From assembly GCA_026545225.1 (NCBI GenBank), contig CM048845.1, positions 32,850,501 to 32,914,500 on the forward strand: a stretch of DNA of 64,000 nt, given 5' to 3'. The position numbers were made by a program, and so were the translations under genes. The stretch comes from Cornus controversa (lineage: Eukaryota > Streptophyta > Magnoliopsida > Cornales > Cornaceae). The notes beneath the pieces were generated by a model that did not search any database, had not been told where the DNA came from, and was given only the letters and a program-made list of their open reading frames with translations. Positions 1 through 12,557 of this stretch are shown piece after piece (positions within the stretch are counted from its first letter, which is position 1; every line of letters starts with the position of its first letter).

Positions 1-1487
1 GCCTTATCTGAAAAAGTTTGTATAATAGGGGGTGAGCTTTATCCTCTCACAACTCAGTAGAAATGATCTACCCATCCCCACTCCAACCCGTCAGCCATGC
101 ATGAATGCACATAAAATCGCTACATGTCTACATGATAAGTATACATGTTTTTTACCCATAAACAATCACGCTTTTCAAATCATGCGTGATGTTTCACATT
201 CAATGCGTATACGTATATATATATACATATATATATATATATAGATATATGTCAAATTAGACAATCACAATTCATATATATAACTCATGCCACAATTTCC
301 TAGAAATTAATTCAACTGAAGACTTCGCTTGTCACAATCCATATTAAGGGTGGCTTTAGGACCACATACTCTGCTCACGCTTTTCAAGCTACTAACCCGA
401 CGAAAACAACACCCTCTTAGCTAAGTTTTGGGTCTTGCACCCTAGTGTTCGAAACCCTTATTAATTGTTACATATGCCCCCAAAAAGCTTGCTTTTCACA
501 TAATGTACATTTATCAAACAAATGCTCAAATTCACACTCTCAACCAATGAAATGCATTTATTGAAAAGAATGCATTTTCTTTCATAAGTCTTACTTATCA
601 CAATGCCATTCACTCACTTCATGAGAAATCACAATACTCATGCATTTTTATTAAGAAATCATATCTTTCATGCACAAGTTTACATATTGAATAAAAAATT
701 AATACTTCTTCACAATGAAGAGATTTTCAGAGACATTGCAAATAGGAATATCATCATGCTATGTATAAAACACTTTTTTTATACATATATACATACAATA
801 AAACCTTAGTCTCTCCAAATATCAAACCTATCTTTCATGCTACAATTAAAACACCTATAAGATCAAAGTAAAGATGAGTCTAGCACCCCTACCTCAAATA
901 TTAGGCTTTGAATCTCACTTTGACAAATCCCAACCATCCTAACTTTATGAAACACGAACTTTGATTAGTTCAAACCGAAGCCCTTGATGCCCTCTACACG
1001 CTTTCCTTCTTCGATTACCTCTAAATCACACCTTAAGTCTTCCAAATTCTAGAGAGAAGGGAGAGAGATGAAGTGGTGACTTTTAGAGAGAAAGTGAGAT
1101 CTGTAAATATGAAATATCCCAGACCTTGGGATATTTATTTCACTCCTAGGGGCGTGAAATGACCGTTTTGCCCCCAGGCCACTTAACGTACCCTCTCGAC
1201 CTCCGAATTAATTCTAAACATTTCGTTTAGTCCATAATCAAAAATAAAATTTTTAAAAAATTTTTCAAAATTTTCAAGCTCACTTAACCTTATCTCAGGA
1301 CACCCCGTTGACTAAAAAGTCAATTTTTTTCAAAAGTTCCCAAAACTTTCCAAAACCTCCCAAAACTTTCCAACCTTCTAAATATGTTCTCCACATTCAA
1401 AACATGTTAAATATCATTTAAAATACAATTAACATAATAAATGATAAAAAATTCAAAAATCGGCCAAAATTGGGCACGGTCTCTACA
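1..1487 (-). repeat. Element A 3' LTR (truncated by window start)
   Basis: Matches 17,631-19,393 in the same orientation with scattered substitutions. It ends in TCTCTACA at 1,487, directly before the polypurine tract, as an LTR should. It includes a TA microsatellite near 215-247. Only the inner 1.5 kb of an LTR of about 2.6 kb is present. The short open frames here are TA-repeat translations and are not genes. Confidence 0.85.
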
Positions 1488-1500
1488 ACCTCCCAACCTT
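1488..1500 (-). other. Element A polypurine tract
   Basis: On the minus strand this reads AAGGTTGGGAGGT, a purine-rich run directly abutting the 3' LTR end. This is where plus-strand DNA synthesis would be primed. Its position fixes the LTR boundary at 1,487. Confidence 0.7.
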
Positions 1501-1519
1501 ATAGGAATTTCATCCTCAA

Positions 1520-2800
1520 AATTAGAATGTACCTCAAGTGATGAACAACTCGGGATACCTTGAGTGGACTTCTTGTTCTTACTCCCATGTAGCTTCTTCC
1601 ACCCTATGATGCCTCCAAAGTACTTTAACCAATAGAATGGTCTTGCCTCGAAGCACTTGCTCTCTAGTGTCCAAAATCTGAATCGGCCTCTCCTCGTACG
1701 ATATGTCCTCCTCCACCTCAAGGCCTACCCAATCAAGTACATGTGAAGGGTCCAGTTCATACTTCCTCAACATAAACACATCGAAGGTGTTGTGTACACT
1801 TGACAATTGCGGTAGCAATGCCAAGCGATAAGCAACCTCTCCTACCTGATCCAAAATCTCAAATGGTCTGATGAATCGTGGCACTAGCTTGCCACTATGA
1901 CCAAACCTCATCAAACCTCTTTGTGGTGAGACTTTCAAAAAAACATGATCCCCCACTTTAAATGCTAAAGGTCGTCGCCTCCTATCGACATGGCTTTTCT
2001 GATGACTTTGAGTTGTAAGCAATCTTTGTTGAATTACCTTGATCTTCTCTGTAGTTTCCTCAACTAAATTTGGTCCGAAAGAAATTTTCTCTCCGACCTC
2101 AGTCCAACAGACAGGTAACCTACATGGTCTATCGTACAAAGCCTCAAATGGAGTCATCTCAATGCTAGCTTGATAGCTATTATTGTATACAAACTTTACC
2201 AAAGGAAGGTGATCTTCCCAACTACCCCGAAGATTAAGTACACATGCCCATAACATATACTCCAAAATATATATAGTACGCTCAGATTGACCATTCGTTT
2301 GAGGATGAAAAGCCGTACTAAAGTGAAGGTCCGTATCAAGTGCTGCCTGGAAACTCTGCCAAAATCGAGATGTAAATCATGGGTCTCTATCTGAAATAAT
2401 AGAAACTGACATGCCATAAAGTCTAAGGATCTACTCAATGTACAATCTACTAAGAGTATCCATATCATCGATCACTTTAATAGGAATAAAGTGAGCCAGT
2501 TTGGTCAATCTGTCAACGATAACCCAAACTGCATCGTGACCCTTCCTCAACCTTGGAAGTCCCATCACAAAGTCCATAGTGACATGCTCCCATTTCCACA
2601 TAGCCACAAGCAATGGCTGTAAAACCCTACCGGTCTCTGATGCTCAGCCTTCACTTATTGAAAAATAAGGCACCTCGCCACAAACTGAGCTACATCCTTT
2701 TTCATACCCTTCTACCAATACTAAAGGTTATGATACATCTTGGTACCACCTAGATGTACTGCTAGTCTCGAGTTGTGAAACTCTTTCAGTATCTCATCCC
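1520..2800 (-). pseudogene. Element A integrase (decayed)
   Basis: Minus-strand translation gives the catalytic triad of a retroviral-type integrase: Asp in TMDFVMGLP (about 2,580), Asp in SIISDRDP (about 2,395) and Glu in NGQSERTI (about 2,285). A conserved C-terminal part follows, with LRKYELDPSHV and the ending VEEATWE at about 1,580, typical of chromovirus integrases with a chromodomain-like tail. Stops and shifts interrupt it, for example after LYIE at 2,431 and after ATWE at 1,579. The enzyme would join cDNA to host DNA; this copy cannot be made as one chain. Family assignment is firm, the exact lineage less so. Confidence 0.85.
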
Positions 2801-2959
2801 AATAAGCTAAGGGAACAAACATCTTCCCTTGGAATTTCATGCTCTCATCTAAAAGAACTGTCCATCCTTCCACCATTTTGTCACCCAAAATTCGTGTGCG
2901 AATAGCCTCAACCTCATTATCCTTTCTCTGCTCTTCAATCACTTTATTCATAAGAGTTG

Positions 2960-4270
2960 GTTGAGCGATAAGAGTAAATAACATCACCGATCCATCATCC
3001 TCACTGAAATGCAATCCCTTTTCTGAGATATTTTCCATCATGTTCCACTCCCGTATGGCTAAGCTCACTAAACTATCATGTGACTTCCTACTTAATGCAT
3101 CTGCTACGACATTGGCCTTTCTCGGATGATATTGCAAGTAGAGATCATAATCTTTCATATATTCCATCCACCTCCGTTGCCTCATATTCAAATCATTTTG
3201 TGAGAAAAAGTATTTGAGACTTTTATAGTTCGAGAACAATTCAAACTTCTCACATTACAAATAATATCTCCACACCTTAAGTGCAAAGATCACTGCTGCC
3301 AACTCTAAGTCATGTGTCGGGTAGTTTTGTTCATAGGTCTTCAACTGCCTTGAACTATACGCCACTACTCACTCAATTTGCATTAGCACATATCCCAAAC
3401 CAAGTCGTGAAGTGTCACAATAAATAGTATACCCCAACTTATGTTCTGGAATGATCAAAATTGGAGCTGAAGTCAACTGACTCTTCAATTCCAAGAATGC
3501 TTGCTCGTAAGCATCATCCGACACAAACTTCACTCCTTTTTGTGTAAGATTAGTCATTGGTGATGCTAACCTCAAAAAGTATTTCACAAACCTCCTATAG
3601 TATCTGGCCAATCCAAAGAAACTACGTATCTCAAATACGCTCATATGTCTTTCCCAACTCATCATTACCTCTACCTTGGATGGATCTATGGAAACTCCTC
3701 CTTCGGATACAACATGCCCAAGGAATTTCACCTCCGCTAGCCAAAACTCACATTTCTCATACTTGGCATACAATTGATGTTCTCTTAGAAGCTACAACAT
3801 GATCCTCAAGTGACCCTCATGCTCCTCTTTCGAATCGAAGACGAGTACACTAGGATGTCATCAATGAACACAACCACAAATTTGTCTAAGTAAGCATTGA
3901 ACACTTGATTTATTAAGTCCATGAATGCTACCGATGCATTCGGTAAACCAAATGGCATCACCAAAAACTCATAGTGTCCGTATCATGTTCGAAAAATGGT
4001 TTTCTAAATGTCCGCCTCTCTAATCCCCAACTGGTAGTAGCCTGATCTCAATTCTATCTTTGAGAAGCATCTCGAACCCTTAAGTTGGTCGAACAAGTTA
4101 TCTATCCTTGGCAAAGGATACTTATTCTTGATTGTGGCCTGATTCAACTTCTGATAGTCAATGCAAAGCCGTAAAGACCCGTCCTTCTTCTTAGCAAAAA
4201 GAACCGGAGCTCCCCAAAGTGAAGTACTAGGACGTACAAATCCCTTATCTAGCAGCTCTTGCAATTATCC
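2960..4270 (-). pseudogene. Element A reverse transcriptase-RNase H (decayed)
   Basis: The minus strand gives a standard Ty3/gypsy [34 protein letters not shown], then the catalytic FIDDILVY at about 3,845-3,875 with both Asp residues kept. It is followed by the RT connection (KCEFWLAEVKFLGH) and RNase H, with YCDTSRLGLG and the ending ADALSRKS near 3,075. In-frame stops, for example after IREADI at 4,004 and after LMQIE at 3,369, break the frame. It copied element RNA to DNA and removed the RNA strand. Several changes are C-to-T type nonsense mutations. Confidence 0.85.
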
Positions 4271-4559
4271 CTTTAGCTCTTTCAACTCAGTTGGTGCCAT
4301 TCGGTATGGTGCCATTGAAATGGGTGCGGTACCCGGAGCAAGATCTATCACAAACTCCACTTCCCGTTTTGGATGCAACTGTGTCAAGTCCCCCAAAAAT
4401 ACATCCATTAAACTCACACACTACACGAGGAAGGTCTCCAAGTGTCTCATCAACACCATCAACTAGTAGGCTCGCTAAGAAATATCCAATCCCTCTCCGA
4501 TCACTCGAACCATGCGAATACGATAAGTAGAAGTCATCCCGCTACACCACAAAACATAT

Positions 4560-4930
4560 ACTAATAGCCTCTGGTGTATACAAGGTCACTCTACCTCGAT
4601 AACAATCAATGTTGGCTCTGTAGGTTGATAGCCAATCCATACCCAAGGTCACATCAAAACTAGACATCTCAAGAATGATGAAATCAAATATTAATCAATG
4701 TCCTGATATCTTGATGACGTAAGATCGGCATATTCTACTCATATTCACTCTACCACCAACTGGCATATCAATAGATAAAATTGAGTCCAAAGATGACACC
4801 TCCAACCCCAAAGCACAAGCAAATGCATATGAAATGAATAAATGTGATGCACCTGAGTCCACTAAAATCCTAGCCCACGAGCTAGATACAAGAAATATAC
4901 CTCAGACCATTAACGGCCCTGTCGAGGTCT
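4560..4930 (-). pseudogene. Element A aspartic protease (decayed)
   Basis: Minus-strand translation gives a retropepsin signature, ILVDSGASHLFI at about 4,845-4,880, and the family motif DVTLGMDWLSTY at about 4,620-4,658. At least one stop lies between the two blocks (ISGH then stop near 4,710). Its role was to cleave the Gag-Pol polyprotein. It sits between gag and RT as in other chromoviruses. Confidence 0.75.
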
Positions 4931-4949
4931 CTGCTAGGACAAGAGTGAA

Positions 4950-6134
4950 AGCACGGCCCTATGCTCTCTGGCCCTGCTATCCTACACCTTGATATCCAGA
5001 CTACTAACTAGGAGCACTAGACGTAGCTCCTCTAGCCGGTGCCCATGAACTCTAAATTGAAGGCACTGTTTGTGGTGGTGGTAATGCCCTGAAACCTGAC
5101 TGTGAAGTCGCAAGCTGTGTAGGACGCTGCTGTGAGCCAACACCACTTTGTGTAACTCTCTTCTATGGGCAATTCCAACTAATGTGCCACATCTACTAAT
5201 AGTGGAAGCACTTCTTGTTCATCACAGAAGTAGTCTGTTTCTGGGTGCATTCTACCACTTTGTGTCCCAATTTTTGGCAATTATAGAAAATCACCTTAGG
5301 TCGTGTGGTCCCAGTAAGCACAGCCACTAATGGTGTAGATTGAACTTGTTATTGCCCTTGGGAGAACAACCCACCATTCTTTCTCTTCCTTCCAGTACGG
5401 TTGTCTAAAGGAGACCCCACGTTTCTTTTTTGGTTCCTTGCTTCTCTCTTCTTTCGATTATCAATATCAAGTTTCTAAACCACTAATGCCCTCTCCACTA
5501 CCACTGCATAGCTAATCAGTCCCAAGACTGCCACTTTATCTCATATAAATGTCTAGAGACCCCTTATGAATTATTTTATCTTCAGCTCCTCAGTTGGGAT
5601 CATCTCTCTAGCAAAATGAGCCAAGGAAGTGAATTTGGTCTCGTATTCCATCACTGTCATTGAGTCTTGTGTCAACTCATAAAATTACCTTCTTAGATTG
5701 TCCTTCACTGTTACTAGAAAGTACTTCTCAAAGAATAGTACTTAAAAAATGTCCCAATCCTTCGTCTCTGTGTCATGGTAGTTTCTTATGAATTTTCACC
5801 AATGACTGGCATCATCTATTAGATAATGAGTGGCCACCTTCACCCTCAAGTCTTCTTATATTTCAAGCATGGTAAGGAGCTTAACAATCTCATCCAGCCA
5901 GTTTTCTGCCACTATGGGATCAGATCACCCTAAATAGGTTGGTAGATTGCGTTTCTTGATGTGCCCCAATGCCATTATCATTCCGCTAGGAGGAGTTACT
6001 CTTGGTGGAGCTTGTGTCTCCTCCTGAGTTTCCCTTACAATTTATCGCATGGTAGTGACCATGTCACGTATAAATTGCCCTCCATCTGTGGGAGTAACTG
6101 GTGGTACTTCCCCATGAGCTCTACGTGGTGACAT
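4950..6134 (-). pseudogene. Element A gag (decayed)
   Basis: The minus strand opens at ATG 6,134 (MSPRRAHGEVPPVTPT) and continues with a retrotransposon Gag core including WWKFIRN and YETKFTSLAHFAREM. Two zinc-knuckle-like segments follow at about 5,250-5,290 (NCQKLGHKVVEC) and 5,160-5,215. I count several internal stops, among them after TTMR, after TYLG and after EI, so no full protein can form. Gag would have formed the particle that packages element RNA. The leader between this ATG and the PBS is about 290 bp and shows no ORF. Confidence 0.75.
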
Positions 6135-6424
6135 CTTACTATATTGATAACAAGAAGACACTTTAAGTCTAAGGCATGAATATCATTATCCAATTCCATT
6201 CATTCACACTCAAAATGCTCATATACTTTAAGGTAGCATGTCATATCAAATAAGTAAGCATATAAAATTTTCTATGTAATATGCACTTAACCTTAGCTCA
6301 CACTCAAAGACCTCAAGTCTATAATCATAACCTTAAGTTCGCAATCCTAAAAATCTTCGATTCCTTTCAATCCAACACGTGGCTCAACCCTTCCCATTGT
6401 CCTAAGGTATTCAAACTTGGTTAA

Positions 6425-6436
6425 GCTCTGATACCA
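6425..6436 (-). other. Element A primer binding site (initiator Met tRNA)
   Basis: The minus strand reads TGGTATCAGAGC three bases inside the 5' LTR edge (TG at 6,440-6,441). This is the usual complement of the 3' end of plant initiator methionine tRNA in Ty3/gypsy chromoviruses. It identifies the 5' end of A and its direction. Confidence 0.85.
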
Positions 6437-6439
6437 AGT

Positions 6440-7490
6440 TGGCACACCCCGATTTCCGGTGTTCCCAGAATCTGAGGGTGAACAGTGTTCTCACCTCATT
6501 GTCTTAAATCTCAATCTTGTCATTAACTTTTTTTATTATGGAGGCTTTCTATATGCACACCTTTATAGTGGCACACACTCATCAATACCCCTCACAATGG
6601 GTTTCACATTTGGTTCTACATATACAAACACCACATTTCTGGAAATCAACTCCTTTTATAAGTAGAATTTGGTTTTAAAACCTACACCATTGGATAGATA
6701 ATTCAAAAATACTCTAATTCAATAAAAACCACACTCAATTCTGATTTAAAATGAAGAAGTTACAATAAAACGAAGTTTGGATCCATTTTTGACTTTGTTG
6801 TGAATAGTAACTTCGATGGTGCGAAATGGGGATTTTGATTGTGCAAAACTGGCAGTTTGATTGTGTGAAAAAGTGTTCAATTGTACAAAAATTTCACTTA
6901 TTTAGGACCTTGGACCTGCAATATTTCGCACAATCGAAATGGGGGTTTTGATTGTGCAAAAATGCCCCTGTCTGGACCCTAAAAATCAACATATTTCGCA
7001 ACCACTTCGCACAATCAAAAAATGGGTTTTGATCATGCGAAACGGTCATTGTGCATGATTAAAATGCCTTGCAAAGGCCCTCCAACAACCTTGTACATAG
7101 CCCATTTTGAACCCAAATCTCGACCAAACCACCTTAGATCCTTCATTCAACATAAAAATCAACTACAAATGATATAACATCATACACATACACCAATCTA
7201 TACATTTAAGGCCTCAAAACCATGATTCAATTATAAATCCACACAACAAAGCATTTCAATCCAAGATTTATACACAATGAACTTGAAACCAACATTCTTC
7301 CATTTAAACCCCACGAGTCACATACGGTCCATACACGATCATTACATTTGAAACTAGAGTACATCAACATAATTCAAATGCAAATATAGTATCAAAAACA
7401 TAATCCACATGCCACAAACCAGCGTGAACATCTATCTACATCTCCAAAGATCAAAAATCCAAAAAGGAACCCAAGAAGGTCCATTGAGCT
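6440..7490 (-). repeat. Element A 5' LTR, inner part
   Basis: Begins TGGCACACCCCG next to the PBS and runs to 7,490, where element B interrupts it. Its continuation is at 17,607. The join regenerates one uninterrupted sequence once a single copy of GAGCT is kept. This half has no counterpart at the left edge because the 3' LTR is cut by the window. No gene is seen. Confidence 0.8.
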
Positions 7491-8890
7491 TGGTGTGGCT
7501 AAACTCGAATTATATTATAAGCTTATTTATGCCCCTTTTATCAAAATATAATTTAACCACTCGCAAGAGCACGAATCTTTGTAGATACGGTTCTATATAG
7601 AGGGTATCGATCCCACGAGGACTAGTCGTAATTGTCTTAAAGAAAGATTAATTCTACTTTAATCCTAAAAATAGGGTTTTGAGTTTTTGTTTATAAAACT
7701 ATTGCATGAATATAATGACAATAAATTTAAAGAGTAAAAGTTGGGAGAGAGAACTAGGGTTGGTTTCCACCACTAGCCATTCACATGTTCATAAGTGTAG
7801 CAAGCATGGGATTCATAAATTAAATGCCTAACAATGTCATTAGGCTTGTGACCTCAATGACATATCAAAAGATTAATGTGTGTGCTAACCTATCATAATC
7901 CATCTTCAACAAGCATAGCTCTTCAACCTAACTAACTACCTAATTACCCTACTCTCTAAGTGAACCTACATGCATCCAAACTACCTTATCTTGGCATGGT
8001 TTATACAAGCAAACACCACACATTCATTTAAACACCATTATCTAGCCATTATTTGTACTTCTTGTGGAATATGCAAATGTTGTGCATTCACATGAAAGAA
8101 TCTACTCTAAGACAAGAATAAACTCAACATCAAATGAATATATAAAAGAAATGTATTAGTGTACATGGTCACTAGGCTAAATAATCAACATTTAATTACA
8201 AATCCCAAGTGCTACAAAAATGAACAAGTTTACATGGCTAGGGGTTTCACCACACCCTAGTAGAAGAGTTAGTTGCTCATGGTTGCCTTGCACTCTTCCA
8301 TTGATGGAGAAGATGAAGCTTCTTGGTCTGGTTCAGCCCCTTTTTCTCCTCTCCCGAATGTCTCTCTTGTCTTCTGATGTGTGTGAGAGATCCCTGAGAA
8401 ATGTGGCTTCTTTGTGCTTTATGGCTCCTTTTTTCAACCTTGGGGCCCACCATATATATATATATATATCAATATATATATCCATTATATCAAGAAGGTC
8501 CCCAAGGGTCTTGTTCAAGTCAGACAATCCCCCTAAGTCGTGCAAAAAGGGGGATTTTGTTGCAAGTGGGAGAGCAGGTGAGCAAGTGGGCAAGTGGCTT
8601 CTGCAGAATCTCGATCAATCGAGATTGGATCTCGATTGATCGAGATTTCGATCAATCGAAATAGGATCTCGATCAATCGAGATCAACATCTCGATTGATC
8701 GAGTTGCCTTGGCTGCAATTATTGACTTTTCTCTTCAGCTGCAAATAGCCTCAAACTTTGCTCCTTTTACTAAAAGATCTGCAATACATCAAAAACACAA
8801 AAATACCGTAAACATATCTCGGTAAACGTAGCAACGGAACTAACATATGCAATAAAGAGGGTTCAAATGCATAGAATTGAACACTTATCA
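7491..8890 (-). repeat. Element B 3' LTR
   Basis: Starts TGGTGTGGCT and ends CTTATCA, followed by the polypurine tract. Nearly identical to 16,191-17,601. In element direction it holds palindromes at 8,608-8,704, then a TA-rich run at about 8,453-8,484 that can serve as TATA box, then the transcribed part. The small open frames across the TA run are not genes. Confidence 0.93.
8608..8704. repeat. Cluster of CTCGAT-NN-ATCGAG palindromes in B 3' LTR
   Basis: Four to five copies of an 18-bp near-palindrome, ATCTCGATCAATCGAGAT or its complement with TG in the middle, some with one or two changes. The arms pair around a 2-bp centre. The cluster lies upstream of the TA run in element direction, in the U3 part of the LTR. 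The role as a binding site is inferred. Confidence 0.85.
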
Positions 8891-8903
8891 CACCCCCAAA
8901 CTT
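8891..8903 (-). other. Element B polypurine tract
   Basis: On the minus strand AAGTTTGGGGGTG directly borders the 3' LTR. The same tract borders the 3' LTR of element C. Confidence 0.8.
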
Positions 8904-10695
8904 ACATATTGCTAGTCCCTTAGCAATGCAATATTACAAAAATGAAATTAACTATCTTATACAAAAGTTTAATCATGCTCAGTCATCAACTAGATGAAGG
9001 GTGATCATCCGTTCATTTCTCATTTGGCAAATGCAACACGTATTATAGAACTATGTGGTCATTAGCAAAAATGGACTTTCACAAGCTACAAATAAACGAC
9101 GGTCCCCACATAATGGCCAATCCAAACAAACATACCAATTTCAACCCCAAAATCCTCTTTGAAAAGTGAACATGCATTCTAACGCGTAGCTTTTGTTATA
9201 TTTGGAGAGGAAAAAGAACAAATCTGTTTTTAAGAGAAAAACTCATTGAAAAAGCTCGACACTGCCGTTCATTATCACAAACATTCATGATTGCTCATGT
9301 GCGGATGACCGTGCAATACTTAGCTCTTTTTGCTTTCTTGTAAGCCCATGTAGCGGCATTGGGCCAATGACTCCCAAACCAATTGGTTTTAGGGCATTAG
9401 GTGAAGAAGCATCCCTCGGACTTAATAACCGAGCTTACAAGGCGATGAGCTTAAGCAAGCCACTCACTTATTATTGCTCAACCTTGCACACTTATACGCG
9501 AATACTCCCTGCTTTGAGGCATAGAAATCCTGTTTATTGAGTGAGAAGGCTTATTGCATTTATTTTATAATGATTTTTTTTTTTTACAACAACCGGAAGA
9601 ACTTATTCTTTAAGTTGTTTAGATAAAAACAAAAATTTACAAAATTCTCCATCAGACTTATACCCCACAATTTAAAATGCATGTGTGCGAATTTGTGCGG
9701 TTAAGGACAAATTTAGGGCAAGAGCTATACGTGCTCATATTTGGAAAAAAATGTAGACCGTTTTAGCCTACTATAAAGCTTGCAAAAGTGCGGGTATTTA
9801 CAATGTTAAAGTTCTTAACTACCTACTACATTTACCTCAGACATTTATTCGAATGATCTTCCTTTTAAAAGTAAGACATCATAGCGAGTATGCAAAAATA
9901 TCAAAAAAAAAAAAGGAAAAACTGGTCTACAATGACACTCAATACTAAGACTGAACATTGCATGCATATGCAAGTGGTATAGCATACCGCACCCCTAAAC
10001 TTAGACGCAACATTGTCCTCAATGTGTGGACAAGAAGAACAAGGAAAGAATTTACCGGGATTACATAACGCAACAAAAATGGCAGTCCAATACGGGCGGT
10101 CATGCTGGAAATGAGAAAAACCTGCACGGGACACTAACTAGATACCACGAGCATTAAATGGAACAAAAAGTAGATAAATAGAACATAATGAAATAATAAT
10201 GCACAAACGGACAATGCCAAAATCACTGCATATCTAAAGGTCTGAACTGGTGTTTCCCAATTGTCTAAGAGGTCTATGTGATAAGATATTGACTATCCAG
10301 GCACGCTAACGTATAGCATGCAAAGGGGCTGCCTTTCTTTATTAACGCCATACTGCGTTGAAGCAATGTCAACAGTATTGGGAATTTAAACCAGGCGGTA
10401 ATAAACAAAAATCATCAACTGAATCGCATATAACAATTAGGCAAGTGGTACTACATACATAGTCAAAGTATAGAAAACAGATATATTGACAAAAAGCAAA
10501 AATAAAGACAGGAAAGATAACACAGGGTATAAAAGAAAAGATAACTGTATTCCATATATATGAAAATGAGTTCAGTACAAAGCGTACATGGATGGGGAAT
10601 ACTCATAAAAAGAAAGAAAACATGACCAACATGGCCTATCGAAAATACAAAAAGAAAAATACAGAAAGTAAAGCAGAAAGTGCAAATAGATAGAG
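8904..10695 (-). other. Non-coding spacer between ORF2 and 3' LTR of B
   Basis: About 1.8 kb without a convincing ORF, conserved along its length with 27,454-29,243 of element C, including a short T-rich run near 9,573. It probably forms the 3' untranslated part of genomic and ORF2 transcripts. The open frames near 9,901-10,134 are not kept in C as proteins and are rejected. Confidence 0.65.
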
Positions 10696-11918
10696 CTACT
10701 CGAGGGCGGGTGGTGGTGGTGGTGGCTCGGTGGGAGTAGAAGTGGAGGTGGAAGCTCGACCTGCGAACAGGAACTGCAGGTCCTGCCGGAAGGCTCGGAA
10801 CTCGTCTAAAATTGCCCTCTAGCCCTGTGCCAGAGATGAAATGTCCGATTTGATGCCCTCCAGCTGACTCTGCGTCACCTGGACGTGCTCCTCAAAACCC
10901 TGCTGGAGCCGCTCAACGTCAGCTGCCAGGCAGGAATAGCCAGTCGCTAGGATGTCATGCCGCTCTGCTGCAATATCCATCTCCTCCTCCTCCATCTCCT
11001 CATCATCTGACTCACCCTCTGCAGGCTCTCCCTCATCCATCTCCACCGGGGCATCCATATCTACATCGTCTGGTGGATCACCCTGGTGGTCCTGTCGCTC
11101 TAAGTGTCGCCTCACCCGCTCCCACTGAGCAGATGTGAAACAGGCGGGCGGTGCTAACTGAATGTCAGTATCACTGACCGGTATACTAGCACGGCTCAAA
11201 AAAGCGGCGACGAGGAAAGGAAAGGGAAGCCGCCAACTCGCTGCTCGTCGCATCCTCTTGTTGACGAGGTCATCCCAGATCTTGAACATCTGCCCCCATA
11301 TCAGCTATGGGATAGAAAACCACGTGCCCGTGTGGAAAGCGTAAGGCAAATGAGGAGGTCGTCCCTGTGCTCTGCCACGTGCTGCAGAGGACACGCGTTC
11401 TTGATGAAAACGGTGTCCAGGAACCATAATCTACTCGGGCACATTGATTTGGATGTGCAGTTGTGACTGGTCGTGGTAAACGCCCCACCACACATGTCCA
11501 TCACGATGGAGTATAGCATCGTGTCTGCTGGCAGCTCGGCCCTGTAATTCAGTTGACCGTCCTGGTCAACCATATCTGGAGGCTGCTGGTGAGGGATGCC
11601 AAACATCTGCGCAATCCGACTCGGCATGATAGTGATAGTCGTGCCACCCACTATCGTCTCCAAAGTGTCCGGCGCGGTGCAGGAGTAGGTCATATGCTCA
11701 TAAAAGGCCTGCTCCAAGTGCTCGTGTGCCACATCAGTGGGAGGCACACATAATCGGTCGAGGTGACGCCTCTTGAGCTCGGCGACAGCCCACGAGCTGT
11801 CAGGACGCATCTTAAACTCTCTCAAGTCAAATATCTGCTCCAGGTGAAACTTTCGAGACCGAAAGGCTCTCCCGGGCACGTCTCGAACAGAACCGGTGGC
11901 ATTCTTCACTCTCGCCAT
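10696..11918 (-). pseudogene. Extra ORF (ORF2) of B, putative plant transposon protein type, lightly broken
   Basis: ATG at 11,918 (MARVKNATGSVRDVPGRAF). About 200 residues are open to 11,301. A 1-base loss relative to C near 11,340 then shifts the frame, a TAG follows near 11,303, and the second half (SWRLPFPFLVAAFLS, an acidic EEMEEEEMD stretch, a coiled-coil-like tail and a proline run) continues in another frame. A further TAG at 10,817-10,819 precedes the last ~40 codons. The central part (IVGGTTITIMPSRIAQMFGIP) resembles the domain known as putative plant transposon protein, found beside Athila-like pol genes. Function unknown. The ATG lies 14 nt after a good splice acceptor, and a promoter-like region is upstream. 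Confidence 0.7.
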
Positions 11919-11932
11919 AGTCTCGGAACAAT

Positions 11933-12323
11933 CTGCACTTTATTCCAAAAATTACGTAAATAAAAAAAAATAATATTAATAAAAAATAAAAAGAAAATAA
12001 GAGGAAAGCTAAACTAAGAATAAAAATGAAAATGAGGTCCTAGTCCATGGTGATGACACATGAATTCAAAAATTCGCTCTCAAAGAGGCAGCGTAAGCGG
12101 ATGCAACCGAAATGAAGGTGCCACGGTTGCAAATCGTACAGTAAGCATTTGAAACAAGAATAATGCAGTATCTCACCCATACATACATTCCTACCCCCGA
12201 AATCCCATTATGAATATCGCAAATGCACCATTCCAACCCAACATCATCTGTCTATATTTATTATGCCGTAAAACTACCAAAAGTAGCGAGAAAGTACGCA
12301 AAAGATAGCCATGCATCACTTAC
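11933..12323 (-). other. Predicted intron in the 5' leader of B ORF2
   Basis: The minus strand has a strong donor, CTGAG|GTAAGT (intron starts at 12,323), and an acceptor, GTGCAG (ends at 11,933), 14 nt before the ORF2 ATG. The same pair is kept in element C (30,842 and 30,483) although the sequence between differs. The intron is 391 bp. Predicted from sequence only. Confidence 0.6.
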
Positions 12324-12540
12324 CTCAGGGTGAAGATGATGAACGACACAAAAAGATGATGACCCAACTCGCAGCCGCGAAGAGAGGAGCGTGAGTATGC
12401 TCGCGGCGATCTCGAACTACGGTGAACGGTGGTGGATGGTCGGGGATGGTAGATCAAGGGCAAGATGGTGCTTGGAGAAGCTCTGGATCGCTCGGAGAAA
12501 AGAAGGAAGTCGGATGGTCTGAGGAAGAAATGTGGAAATG
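12324..12540 (-). other. Predicted 5' exon of B ORF2 transcript
   Basis: Pyrimidine-rich, moderately GC-rich stretch between the TATA-like box and the GTAAGT donor. It is alignable with 30,843-31,070 of C. A frame stays open in both copies and ends in FIIF(T/A)LR at the donor, but the ATG of that frame (12,589) lies upstream of the TATA box, so it may not be translated. The start of transcription is estimated. Confidence 0.5.
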
Positions 12541-12557
12541 AGAGGGAAGCCCAACAG

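Noticed and set aside
8220..8664. Protein ORFs of 86-139 codons in the B LTR (also 17,023-17,359, 26,818-27,150, 38,135-38,434)
   Set aside because: They lie in LTRs, cross TA microsatellites (YIYI runs) and the palindrome cluster, and are not in the element's coding order.
10696..11918. ORF2 of B and C as a true envelope glycoprotein
   Set aside because: No signal peptide, transmembrane segment or glycoprotein-like cysteine pattern is visible; it resembles the putative plant transposon protein domain.
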